From: an uncultured Clostridia bacterium
Lineage (GTDB): Bacteria > Bacillota > Clostridia > Peptostreptococcales > Anaerovoracaceae
Reading direction: 5' to 3'
Assembly (NCBI GenBank): GCA_934277495.1
Contig: CAKQUI010000035.1
Span: 1-18,163, forward strand
Length of the DNA stretch: 18,163 nucleotides
Below, piece by piece: positions 1 through 7,515 of this stretch (position 1 is the stretch's first letter; every line of letters starts with the position of its first letter). A program made the translations under genes and the position numbers. The notes under the pieces were generated by a model, which ran no database searches, had not been told where the DNA came from, and was given only the letters and a program-made list of their open reading frames with translations.

Positions 1-3000
1 CTGTTACTGTTATCGTCACTGTCTTGCCTTTGCCTGCGCTCTTTGCTTTGACAACGCCTTTTGACGATACTGTAGCATACTTCGTATTGCTTGATTTATA
101 AGTAACTTTCTTGTTTTTGAGTTTTGACGGATACACCTTGGCTTTGATGGTGAATTTCTTTCCTGCTTTCAGAGTGACGCTGGTTTTGTTAAGCTTTATC
201 TTCGAAACCCCTTTTGCAAATGCAGCTTTCGCTGTCTGACCGCCTGTCACATATACAGTTTTGCTTTTTCCGTTCACCTTGCTGCCGTTCACTGTGAAAG
301 ACTCCACTGTGTATCCCTTGTTCGGCTTAGCAGTCAGTTTCACTTTGCTGCCCGGCATATAGTTCCTGTTAGTGCCTGTTATGCTGCCTGTCTTGTACTT
401 AGGCGCTTTGACGCTGACAAGACCGCTGCCTACGTTTGCCGTATAGGCGCTCTCAAGATCGAATCCGTAAAGCGTATCACCAACTGTGATGCCTTTGAAT
501 GCAGATGTCATGATCTTCTGCGATCTGTTGTATGCAGTGCCCTGGAAACGGTCCTTCTTCACATTGTATGTGAATGTATCGCCGAGTTTGTCTGCTGTGA
601 CGCCTGTGTAAAGGATACCGTCAGAGCAAAGAGATACATTGCCGTCGTATACATAGTATTTGTTTCCTGATCTTGTCACTGTTTTGCTGACAAAATACGG
701 TGTGAATCCTGCCTTGGAAACTTTCCAGCTCTTTCCTGTCAGTATCAGGTTTGCAGGACAATCGATATCTTCTTCGGACTTTCCTTTCTGGTCTGCGCAG
801 TATCCGAGAGTGTAGACCAGTGAATCGCCTGTCTGTATAAGCTTTCCGCCTGCTCTGCCTTCAGGAAGCGACGGGCCTTTTGACCATTTCTTTTTAGCAG
901 GATCGTAGACCTTGACAGTCTTTGATGCTTCTTTGCTATTGTAGTCGTATCCGCCGATGAGATAAAGTCTGCCGTTGTATGAGCCGAGAGTCCAGTCGTC
1001 ATATTCTGCCATGTCAGAAGGAAGTGCTCCCAGGCTGACAGCTTTGCCTGATGATGTATCGAAGGACATGAGTTTATATTCCGCTGCATATGCCGGATTG
1101 CCCCTGCCACTGTAATCATCATCTTCGTCATCATCATCGATAATGGATCTTGTGCTGTAGTCTTCATCATCGTCATCATAGACATCTTCCTGTGCTACTT
1201 CGCCATATGATACGATGCTGTACAGCTTGCCGTCCATATAAACCAGGTCGTCACCGAATGCGAAATCGAATTTCGCAAGGCTGTTCTTATCGACTTTGAA
1301 GAATTTATCGTATTTCACCTTTACCAGCTCATCGAAATCCATGTCTTCCTTGTCCGCTGTATCTGCCACCATTATGCTGTCAGCACTTGAAGATGCCAGG
1401 AATATCTGTCTGCCATCGGTAGCCAGTGCTCCGTTTTCATCAGGGAATTCCAGATCCTCCAGCTCGGTGTAGCTTTTCTTTCCTTTGACAAGGTATATAT
1501 TTTCTTTTTTCGCTGACTTCGGCACGTCGTTGGTGATGCTTATGTCCACGATGCTGTTGATCCAGCCGTTGTCTTTGATAGTGATTTTCTTGTCTGTACT
1601 GCTGACGATCTGTGCAGTCTGCTCTTTATCGTCAAAATCTGTCACCCTGACCTTAGGATCCTTGCCGAAAGAGCCTCCTGTTATGGTTATTTCTTTCTTT
1701 GATGTGTCTGCAGTCACGCTGCCTATCCTCGGCGCCGGCTGGCTTGTCTTGCTGAAATCAAGGCTGCCGCCTGAAACCACTTTGCCTTTGAGGGCATCTG
1801 TCTCATCTGCGTATGACATCACAGTATCTATCACTGTATCTGCGTCAGCACTTTTAAGTTCCGATGCTACCAGTGCCACTGCTCCTGTAACGAACGGTGC
1901 AGCCATGGATGTTCCGTTATAGAAATCGTACTTGCCGAAGCTGTCCTGAACGCCTTCTTTACTGAGTCCGATGTCATCTACAGTCAGTTCATAATCTCCT
2001 GCCTTGTCTGCGTACATATACATCACGACTTTCCTGTCTTTACTGTAATCTACGCCGGACATGCGTTCGCCTTCAGCTGCTCCCATGTAAAAATGATTCC
2101 AGCTGCTGTCCTCACCGCCCATATATACGCCGGTATAATAGTAATTTCCGAACATGAGCTCTGACAGTTCAGGAACATCTTCATCTGCCGGCATATCTAT
2201 GAACAGCATTATACCTGTTGCATTGCTGCCGTTTTCCGGCGCCTTTGTTTTTGCCATTGCGCTGAACTGCGGCATGTCGCTTTCTTTCACACCATCGCTG
2301 AGTGTATAAGGTATGCTGACAGCCGACCATCCGCCCTTGTCCAGTTTCACTTTCAGTTTCATGGACTTGCCGGACTTGTCCTTGCCGAAATAGTCTGATG
2401 ATGATATCTCCGCTTTCAGCGTACCGCCGTTCTTTCCGGTATCTCCGCTGATGTCATCCCTGGTCGGGAATCCCCATGTGCTGGTGCTGCCGTTCTCGAA
2501 ATCCGAATACTGCTGCGACACTTCTTTCTGCTTGCTGTCGCTGTAGATGCCCGGATTGTAGCAGTCATACGATACTGTGGAAAGTATGTCTGCTCCCGGC
2601 GCCGCTATATCCACTGTGCTGCTGCCGTAATTGGAGAATGACGCCAGCTGGCCCTTTTCATCAGAAGCTGCCACGCTGATGATATATTCACTGTCTATGT
2701 TTGACGGATAATCGCCGTATGTATCATTGTCGACACCTTCATTACCTGCAGCACAAACCGATACCGCACCTTTTTTGCCTACGATATCCACCAGTTTCTC
2801 GAAGATCTCGCTGGATTCTCCGCCGCCCCATGAATTGTTGATAGCAGTCACGTCTACACCAAGATCCATGGCTTTGCTGATGTAATGATATGCAGCGACT
2901 TCACCTGCACTTTCGCCTTCGCCGTCTTCATCCAGTATCTTGAGAGCCATGAGCTTCACGTTCTGGTTGACGCCGCTGATGCCTGTACCGTTGTTTCCTG

Positions 3001-3769
3001 CTGCTCCGATGATACCTGCACAGTGAGTACCGTGACCGTTATCATCCATCGGATCATCGTCGTTGTTCTCAAAATCGAAACCGTATTCGCCTTTCAGTTT
3101 GGAATGGTATTTATTTTCCCACATATTGGCTTTCAGGTCTTCGTGGGTATAGTCTATACCTGTGTCGACTACTGCAACGACTGTTTCATCAGAACCTGTG
3201 GTCGTGTTCCATTTCGAGCTGATATTCGTCGACTTTCCGGCTGTTCCGCCATTCTGACCGTTGTTTTCAAGGCCCCACTGATAGTCGAAATAAGTGTCGT
3301 TCACAGTTCTTGCTTTGATCTTGTAGTTAGGCTCTGCTGTTATGACATTCCTGTTTTTCTTCAGTCTCTTTATCATCTCCGATGTGGAGTATTTGCTGGA
3401 TTTCACAAGTATGACATTGTATACGTCTGATGCAGACGCCTGCTGTCTTGTGAGTTTGGTCCCGTCAGCTGACGGCAGTACCGATGACTCTGCCTGGAAA
3501 TCCCAGCAGTCGCTTACACTGTATGCGCTGCTGCCTCCGATGGCTTCTGAAGCTTTTGCTCTTGAAAGGGAGCGGTTCCCTTTGACAAGGACGAGAGCTT
3601 CGCCCTCTTTATAATTCTTTTCTTTTTTCTTCGTTGAGCCGAACTTCAAATCGTCTCCCGGTTTTATCACCTTCGCCGAAGCTGATGCTGCGCTTGCCGG
3701 CAGCGGTACTGCCAGACAGCCGGACACCGCCATTGCTGCAGCGATGATAACTCCTAAGGCTTTTTTCAT
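1..3769 (-). CDS. Secreted multidomain subtilisin-like (S8) serine protease, 3' end outside the window
   Basis: About 1256 codons are visible and the frame stays open to the window edge, so the protein is larger. The start ATG at 3769 follows AAAGGAGGAGG with 7 bases between. Order of domains: signal peptide (residues 1 to about 30; VSGC ending at Cys18 could be a lipobox, but an AXA-type cleavage near residue 28 is equally possible); I9-like propeptide (about 50-155); S8 catalytic domain with Asp202 (VVDTGID), His246 (NGHGTHCAG), oxyanion Asn343 (AAGNEG) and Ser621 (NGTSMAAP); IPT/TIG-like domain (about 675-750); kelch-like beta-propeller (about 770-1100, with RLYLIGGYD); InlB-B-like repeat (about 1123-1185); Big_2 Ig-like domain from about 1185. 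All catalytic residues are present, so it should be active. It probably acts at the cell surface on extracellular protein, supplying peptides to an amino-acid fermenter. Odd points are a beta-sandwich insertion between Asn343 and Ser621 and an Asp-rich loop near residues 860-893. The substrate is unknown. Confidence 0.93.
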   Translation of the reverse strand, partial: MKKALGVIIAAAMAVSGCLAVPLPASAASASAKVIKPGDDLKFGSTKKKEKNYKEGEALVLVKGNRSLSRAKASEAIGGSSAYSVSDCWDFQAESSVLPSADGTKLTRQQASASDVYNVILVKSSKYSTSEMIKRLKKNRNVITAEPNYKIKARTVNDTYFDYQWGLENNGQNGGTAGKSTNISSKWNTTTGSDETVVAVVDTGIDYTHEDLKANMWENKYHSKLKGEYGFDFENNDDDPMDDNGHGTHCAGIIGAAGNNGTGISGVNQNVKLMALKILDEDGEGESAGEVAAYHYISKAMDLGVDVTAINNSWGGGESSEIFEKLVDIVGKKGAVSVCAAGNEGVDNDTYGDYPSNIDSEYIISVAASDEKGQLASFSNYGSSTVDIAAPGADILSTVSYDCYNPGIYSDSKQKEVSQQYSDFENGSTSTWGFPTRDDISGDTGKNGGTLKAEISSSDYFGKDKSGKSMKLKVKLDKGGWSAVSIPYTLSDGVKESDMPQFSAMAKTKAPENGSNATGIMLFIDMPADEDVPELSELMFGNYYYTGVYMGGEDSSWNHFYMGAAEGERMSGVDYSKDRKVVMYMYADKAGDYELTVDDIGLSKEGVQDSFGKYDFYNGTSMAAPFVTGAVALVASELKSADADTVIDTVMSYADETDALKGKVVSGGSLDFSKTSQPAPRIGSVTADTSKKEITITGGSFGKDPKVRVTDFDDKEQTAQIVSSTDKKITIKDNGWINSIVDISITNDVPKSAKKENIYLVKGKKSYTELEDLEFPDENGALATDGRQIFLASSSADSIMVADTADKEDMDFDELVKVKYDKFFKVDKNSLAKFDFAFGDDLVYMDGKLYSIVSYGEVAQEDVYDDDDEDYSTRSIIDDDDEDDDYSGRGNPAYAAEYKLMSFDTSSGKAVSLGALPSDMAEYDDWTLGSYNGRLYLIGGYDYNSKEASKTVKVYDPAKKKWSKGPSLPEGRAGGKLIQTGDSLVYTLGYCADQKGKSEEDIDCPANLILTGKSWKVSKAGFTPYFVSKTVTRSGNKYYVYDGNVSLCSDGILYTGVTADKLGDTFTYNVKKDRFQGTAYNRSQKIMTSAFKGITVGDTLYGFDLESAYTANVGSGLVSVKAPKYKTGSITGTNRNYMPGSKVKLTAKPNKGYTVESFTVNGSKVNGKSKTVYVTGGQTAKAAFAKGVSKIKLNKTSVTLKAGKKFTIKAKVYPSKLKNKKVTYKSSNTKYATVSSKGVVKAKSAGKGKTVTITVT

Positions 3770-3823
3770 ATAACAGCCTCCTCCTTTCACATTCACGGAT
3801 GTTGTTCCCATGCTCCCTCTACT

Positions 3824-3829
3824 TTTATA
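3824..3829 (-). promoter_or_regulatory. Weak candidate -10 box of the protease gene
   Basis: TATAAA on the minus strand lies about 55 bases upstream of the protease start. No convincing -35 box sits 16-18 bases further upstream, so this is a weak assignment made mainly from position. Confidence 0.35.
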
Positions 3830-3861
3830 ACAAACAACATAAGGAAATGTTACAGGAAAAA

Positions 3862-3904
3862 TAAAAAAAGTGTGCAAGACGAAATCTTTGATTTCTTTGC
3901 ACAC
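3862..3904 (-). terminator. Intrinsic terminator downstream of the ZIP transporter gene
   Basis: GTGTGCAA (3870-3877) pairs with TTGCACAC (3897-3904), and GAAATC/GATTTC forms an inner stem with a TTT loop. On the minus strand the hairpin is followed by a seven-T run (3863-3869). It ends the ZIP gene, which stops at 3959, and insulates the protease promoter from it. Confidence 0.85.
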
Positions 3905-3958
3905 ATGCTGCTGTTCAGTAACACTCTTGATTTATCCGGGCGCCTTTCCAGGCTGCAG

Positions 3959-4765
3959 TCACAGCAGTATCAGGCTGAAGGCCATCACTGCCATGCCTGC
4001 CACGAATCCGCCCATGCACAGCCGGTGACTGCCGTACTCGGCCGATGAAGGCAGCAGCTCGTCTATGGAAATATATATCATGATACCTGCTGCAGCTGCA
4101 AACATCACTCCAAAGACTGCATCGTTCATGAACGGCATCAGTGCAAGCCATCCTGCCAGTGCGCCTGCCGGCTCCGCCATTCCTGATATGAATGAGTATT
4201 TCAGCGCTTTGAGCCTGGAGCCTGTCACATTGTATATCGGTGCTGCGATGGCTATGCCTGCAGGGATATTGTGTATGGCTATGGCTATGACTACTGGCAC
4301 TGCGACATTGACGCCCTGCAGTGCTGAAATGAATGTCGTCAGTCCCTCCGGGAAATTGTGGGCTGCAAAAGTCACGGCTGTCATCACGCCGGCGCTCATG
4401 AGTTTCCTGCTGTCATCGACACAGCCTCCGCTGTGGCTGCCGTGTCCTGCATGACCGCACCCTCCGTGGCTGTGCCCCGAAAGACTTATTATCTTCCCGA
4501 CGATGACCATGAAAGCTATGCCGCAGAAAAACGATACCGCTGCAACTGCCGTGCTGTTTTCATGACCTGCTGCCTCGAAATGCTCGCAGGCTTCCGGGAA
4601 AATGTCCATGACGGAAAGACATATCATCACGCCGGCAGAAAAGCCGAAACTCACCGACATGAAATCCCTGTCAGTGCCTTTGCCTGTGAAAACAAGGCAG
4701 CTGCCTGCCACCATGCTGAGTCCCGCTATAACTGTAAATAAAAACGCTGTTAAAAAATCGCTCAT
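3959..4765 (-). CDS. zupT: ZIP-family metal transporter, ZupT-like
   Basis: This 268-residue multi-pass membrane protein has the ZIP signature HNFPEG (residues 136-141, TM4), a second motif HNIPAG (165-170, TM5) and SGMAEPAG near 194-201 (TM6). A His- and Gly-rich cytoplasmic loop at about 98-111 (HSHGGCGHAGHGSH) is typical of zinc/divalent-metal carriers. Family knowledge: ZupT proteins import Zn2+ and other divalent cations. The start ATG at 4765 has AAAGGTG 6 bases upstream. The second motif is normally HNIPEG; here the Glu, an expected metal ligand, is Ala169, so selectivity or transport activity may differ. The gene is monocistronic between its own promoter (4858-4886) and the terminator at 3870-3904. 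The family call is firm; the symbol rests on resemblance to ZupT rather than to GufA-type ZIPs. Confidence 0.88.
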   Translation of the reverse strand: MSDFLTAFLFTVIAGLSMVAGSCLVFTGKGTDRDFMSVSFGFSAGVMICLSVMDIFPEACEHFEAAGHENSTAVAAVSFFCGIAFMVIVGKIISLSGHSHGGCGHAGHGSHSGGCVDDSRKLMSAGVMTAVTFAAHNFPEGLTTFISALQGVNVAVPVVIAIAIHNIPAGIAIAAPIYNVTGSRLKALKYSFISGMAEPAGALAGWLALMPFMNDAVFGVMFAAAAGIMIYISIDELLPSSAEYGSHRLCMGGFVAGMAVMAFSLILL

Positions 4766-4823
4766 AATACACCTTTATATGATAATCTGTACCGCATATA
4801 TGCAGCACTGTCAAAAATATAAA

Positions 4824-4853
4824 ACCGGAGGCGACCCTATGTCATCCTCCGGT
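4824..4853 (-). promoter_or_regulatory. Hairpin with T-rich tail in the 5' leader of the ZIP gene
   Basis: ACCGGAGG (4824-4831) and CCTCCGGT (4846-4853) form a perfect 8-bp stem with a 14-base loop. On the minus strand it is followed by TTTTATATTTTT, as in an intrinsic terminator, yet it lies about 60 bases upstream of the ZIP start and just downstream of the predicted -10 box. It could be an attenuator, a metal-responsive leader or a stabilising 5' hairpin. No known riboswitch class is recognised. Confidence 0.55.
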
Positions 4854-4857
4854 AACT

Positions 4858-4886
4858 ATTGTACCACGATTCGCATTTCTGTAACA
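4858..4886 (-). promoter_or_regulatory. Candidate promoter of the ZIP gene
   Basis: The -10 box TACAAT (4858-4863) has TGTTAC/GTTACA 16-17 bases upstream as a weak -35 box (4880-4886). Predicted transcription start is near 4851, which places the leader hairpin at the extreme 5' end of the mRNA. Confidence 0.5.
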
Positions 4887-5120
4887 CCCTGATATCGTAT
4901 ATTTTATGCGATGAATCTGCGAGAAATGCCATTCTGCCAGCAGTATCTGATATCATTCTCGTACCACCGCATCACTTTTATATGAAATTTTAAGGAAATT
5001 TATTCTAAATTTGTTGATTTTATACATAATATGATTTATTATCAGATAAATATCAGTAACTCCTGTAAATCACTATCGAGAGATAAGGTCAGGTTCGACC
5101 TCATTCACTTTATCAGAAAT

Positions 5121-5155
5121 TTGATATCATGTATTTACATACGTATCATTACGTA
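5121..5155 (+). promoter_or_regulatory. hicAB promoter with paired TACGTA operator-like palindromes
   Basis: TTGATA (5121-5126), a 17-base spacer and TATCAT (5144-5149) form a good sigma-A-like promoter. Two perfect TACGTA palindromes (5140-5145 and 5150-5155), separated by TCAT, overlap and follow the -10 box. That is where a HicB-type antitoxin would be expected to bind to repress its own operon; the operator role is inferred from position. Confidence 0.65.
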
Positions 5156-5186
5156 GTAAAATCAAAGAAAGGACAACAGAGATACA

Positions 5187-5376
5187 ATGCCTATGACACC
5201 TAAGAAAATGATCCGGTATCTTAAAAAAAAATGGTTTTTACATAATCAGCAGCAATGGTTCACATATTAAAATGCGTAGCAGTCTTACAGGCAGGCAAAC
5301 AGAGATCCCTGTCCACTGTAAAGACCTGAAGAAATGTCTTGAACACGCTATACTGAAACAAGCCGGTCTGAAATAG
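5187..5376 (+). pseudogene. hicA: HicA-family mRNA interferase toxin, frameshifted in a poly(A) tract
   Basis: From ATG 5187 the frame reads MPMTPKKMIRYLKK and then stops at TAA 5268-5270 after 27 codons. The tract at 5223-5231 holds nine A's. With eight A's the frame continues as a 62-residue HicA: a KKNGF motif, GSHIKM with the catalytic-type His26, GRQTEIPVHCKDLKK, and the C-terminal motif AILKQAGLK, ending at TAG 5374-5376. Known for the family: HicA is a small double-stranded-RNA-binding-fold mRNA interferase neutralised by HicB. All the rest of the gene is intact, so this is a recent single-base slip, a phase-variable or frameshift-expressed toxin, or a sequencing error. hicB starts 20 bases downstream. 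Confidence 0.88.
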
Positions 5377-5396
5377 CTGCCGGCAAGGAGGTCTAT

Positions 5397-5792
5397 ATGA
5401 AACACAGATATTTTTTCCCTGCGATTTTCCATAAAGCAGAAGAAGGCGGTTTCTGGGTATCTTTCCCGGATATCCCGGAATGTCTGACTCAAGGCGAAGA
5501 TATCAGCACCGCCTATGAAATGGCAGTGGATGCACTAGGTCTTGCCATGGAAGAACGTATAAAGACAGATGATATCCCTGCAGCTTCGGAACCTGATTCA
5601 CTGGAATGTGAAAAGGATGCCAGGGTCGTGATAATCGAGCTTGATATGGAGGATTATCTCCGCAGACACAGCAAAAAAGCTGTAAAAAAGACTCTGAGCA
5701 TACCGCAGTGGCTCAATGAAGCAGCTCTTGCATGTGATATAAACTTTTCTGCAGTACTTCAGGAAGCACTGATGGAAAAACTCGGACTCTGA
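5397..5792 (+). CDS. hicB: HicB-family antitoxin
   Basis: This 131-residue protein has the HicB layout. The N-terminal half (residues 1 to about 60) is a degenerate RNase H-like fold, with YFFPAIFHKAEEGGFWVSFPD and the typical 'FPDIPECLTQGEDISTAYEMA' pattern in two pieces. The C-terminal part (about 95-131, KKTLSIPQWLNEAA followed by an amphipathic helix) is a ribbon-helix-helix-like DNA-binding segment. ATG 5397 has an ideal GCAAGGAGG site 7 bases upstream. It should bind and neutralise HicA and repress the shared promoter. Since the hicA frame is broken, the antitoxin may now act only as a repressor, or may guard against residual frameshifted toxin. Family assignment is firm. Confidence 0.92.
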   Translation: MKHRYFFPAIFHKAEEGGFWVSFPDIPECLTQGEDISTAYEMAVDALGLAMEERIKTDDIPAASEPDSLECEKDARVVIIELDMEDYLRRHSKKAVKKTLSIPQWLNEAALACDINFSAVLQEALMEKLGL

Positions 5793-5834
5793 CGGCTATC
5801 GCTTATCAGCGGTAATATCTCCTGTCAACAAAAA

Positions 5835-5873
5835 ACAGCAGGCGTCACCTCACCGGTGTGTCATACCTGCTGT
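5835..5873. terminator. Bidirectional terminator between hicB and the BCCT operon
   Basis: ACAGCAGG (5835-5842) pairs with CCTGCTGT (5866-5873), enclosing the self-complementary CACCGGTG. The minus strand continues with TTTTTT (ending the seven-gene operon) and the plus strand with ATTTTCATTTT (ending hicAB), so the convergent units can share it. Confidence 0.85.
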
Positions 5874-5964
5874 ATTTTCATTTTAAAAAATCATTCTCTG
5901 AAATATCCCGCAGTGAAAACTGCTATACTCGTATCTCCTGCGAGCTAAAAAATTCCTGAATTCA

Positions 5965-7512
5965 TTATCCTTCCTGGTTCTGATCCCTGCCGGCGCTGTC
6001 GGCTTTCAGCCATTTGAACAGTCCTATCAGCATACCCAGTATGACGAACAGGAACGGTATGGAAAGAACGATGCATATTGTCTTTACTGCGGAGAACGGT
6101 GCTCCTGTGAACAGCAGCGCCATCGGTATCAGCACCAGCACCAGACACATCATCATTCTGAATGCCGTGTTCGGATTGCCGTTTTTATCAAGGGATTTCG
6201 ATCCTGCTATAGCGATGGCAAAGGACGCTGAATCCAGTGAAGTTGCCAGAAAACCTATCGTAACAAGTGCGAAAGCCACCGGCAGCACGACTTTTCCAAG
6301 GGGAAGAGTCCCGAAAAGATCCATCAGTCCTGCCTGCATATTTTCCACCTTTGACAGCTTGAACTGACCTGTCAGCTCTGCGTTGAGACCGAAACTGCCG
6401 TTGATGCCGAACATTATCCACGTACCCACACTGATACCTCCCAGGCAGCTGAGCACCAGAGATCTGATGGTCCTGCCCTTTGATATCTTTGCAATGAATA
6501 TTCCCATCAGCGCAGCATAGTTGAAAGCCAGCGTGAACAGGAATATGGTATTTATCTCAGGGAACCCGCTGTTTCCTATAGGATCTGTGAACAGGCTCAT
6601 ATCCACATAATTCGAAAGCATCTTGCCGCAGCTGTATGTAAAGTTCTTAACGATGAACTTCGTAGGTCCGAATATCAGTATGAAGGTCATGATGGCGATG
6701 GCAAGGTAAAGCGTCATATCGCTGAGCCTTTTCATACCTTTCTTGACTCCCATGAATGAAGTGAACGTGAATACCGCTGCTACTATCAGCAGCACTATCA
6801 GGTTCACAGCGAATGTGGCCTCTACTCCGAATATCTTTGATATTGCGGCTGAGATTATCGGCACTCCCACACCCATGGAAACGACTCCGACTCCGCCGAT
6901 GACACTGAGGATAGTCAGCGCATCTATGATCCTTCCCAGGATCTTTTTATACTTGAAGTCTCCCATCATTTCCTCGCACACAGCGCTAACTCTGAGGTGC
7001 GGGATCTTTTTCACATAGAATCCGTACGCCATGCACACGCCGATAAGAACGAAAATGACCTGAACGGCGAAACCCCAGTGGAAGAACGCATAGGCCAGTG
7101 AAAACTCTGCTGCCTCTCTGGAATACGGCTCTATTCCGAACGCCGGATCAGCAAGGTAGAAAGACCACTCGATGAATGAATAGTAAACTGCCGTCGCTGC
7201 CAGCGCTGCACACATCATCATGGCTATATAGCTGAACATGGAATATTCCGGTTCACCGTCTCCCAGCTTGATATTGCCGTATTTGCCGAAAGCCAGGTAA
7301 AGGCAGACGAACAGGCCGATGAACACGAACCACAGTATCGGAACGCCGAACACTGCTGTAGCATAGTCGAATATCACGCTGACTGTATCCAGCGTTGCGT
7401 CAGGCTTCACTATCACCATCACTACGAATGCCAGGATCAGTGCGATACATATGATAGATATAGGTTTATCCACCGACGCCTTTTTCTCATTGAGTCCCTG
7501 ATGCTTGTCCAT
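5965..7512 (-). CDS. BCCT-family secondary transporter, divergent in the substrate site
   Basis: 515 residues with about 12 hydrophobic segments. The BCCT family is recognised by GEPEYSMFS before TM3, FFHWG at 143-147, and GIFIAKISKGRTIR at 337-350 after TM8. Known BCCT carriers (BetP, OpuD, CaiT) import betaine, choline or carnitine through a box of tryptophans. Compared from memory with BetP, the TM8 WWxxW trio is L328/A329/Y332, TM4 keeps W146 but has Q151 and F154 for Trp and Tyr, and the TM3 GMGIG stretch is A103-L-A-A-T107. The quaternary-ammonium site is therefore largely lost and the substrate is unlikely to be a classical betaine. ATG 7512 lies 3 bases after the aminotransferase stop, preceded by GGGGG. 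It is the last gene of the operon, so it probably imports the module's substrate. Confidence 0.9.
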   Translation of the reverse strand: MDKHQGLNEKKASVDKPISIICIALILAFVVMVIVKPDATLDTVSVIFDYATAVFGVPILWFVFIGLFVCLYLAFGKYGNIKLGDGEPEYSMFSYIAMMMCAALAATAVYYSFIEWSFYLADPAFGIEPYSREAAEFSLAYAFFHWGFAVQVIFVLIGVCMAYGFYVKKIPHLRVSAVCEEMMGDFKYKKILGRIIDALTILSVIGGVGVVSMGVGVPIISAAISKIFGVEATFAVNLIVLLIVAAVFTFTSFMGVKKGMKRLSDMTLYLAIAIMTFILIFGPTKFIVKNFTYSCGKMLSNYVDMSLFTDPIGNSGFPEINTIFLFTLAFNYAALMGIFIAKISKGRTIRSLVLSCLGGISVGTWIMFGINGSFGLNAELTGQFKLSKVENMQAGLMDLFGTLPLGKVVLPVAFALVTIGFLATSLDSASFAIAIAGSKSLDKNGNPNTAFRMMMCLVLVLIPMALLFTGAPFSAVKTICIVLSIPFLFVILGMLIGLFKWLKADSAGRDQNQEG

Positions 7513-7515
7513 GAT

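Larger units (their letters stand above)
4766..5186. other. Intergenic region between the ZIP gene and hicAB (421 bases)
   Basis: Divergent regulatory region holding the ZIP leader hairpin and promoter (4824-4886) on the minus strand and the hicAB promoter with paired TACGTA palindromes (5121-5155) on the plus strand. The stretch 4975-5075 is very AT-rich and I see no gene in it. A nested inverted repeat at about 5081-5114 (GATAA/TTATC outer arms, AGGTC/GACCT inner arms) has no T-run after it and no assigned role. Confidence 0.6.

Noticed and set aside
2885..3430. Long plus-strand open frames inside the protease gene (also at 1485-1922)
   Set aside because: They are antisense shadows of a minus-strand gene with clear domain motifs, and have no family features or ribosome binding sites.
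4358..4741. Plus-strand open frames antisense to the ZIP gene
   Set aside because: Shadow frames; the minus strand encodes a complete ZIP protein with motifs and translation signals.
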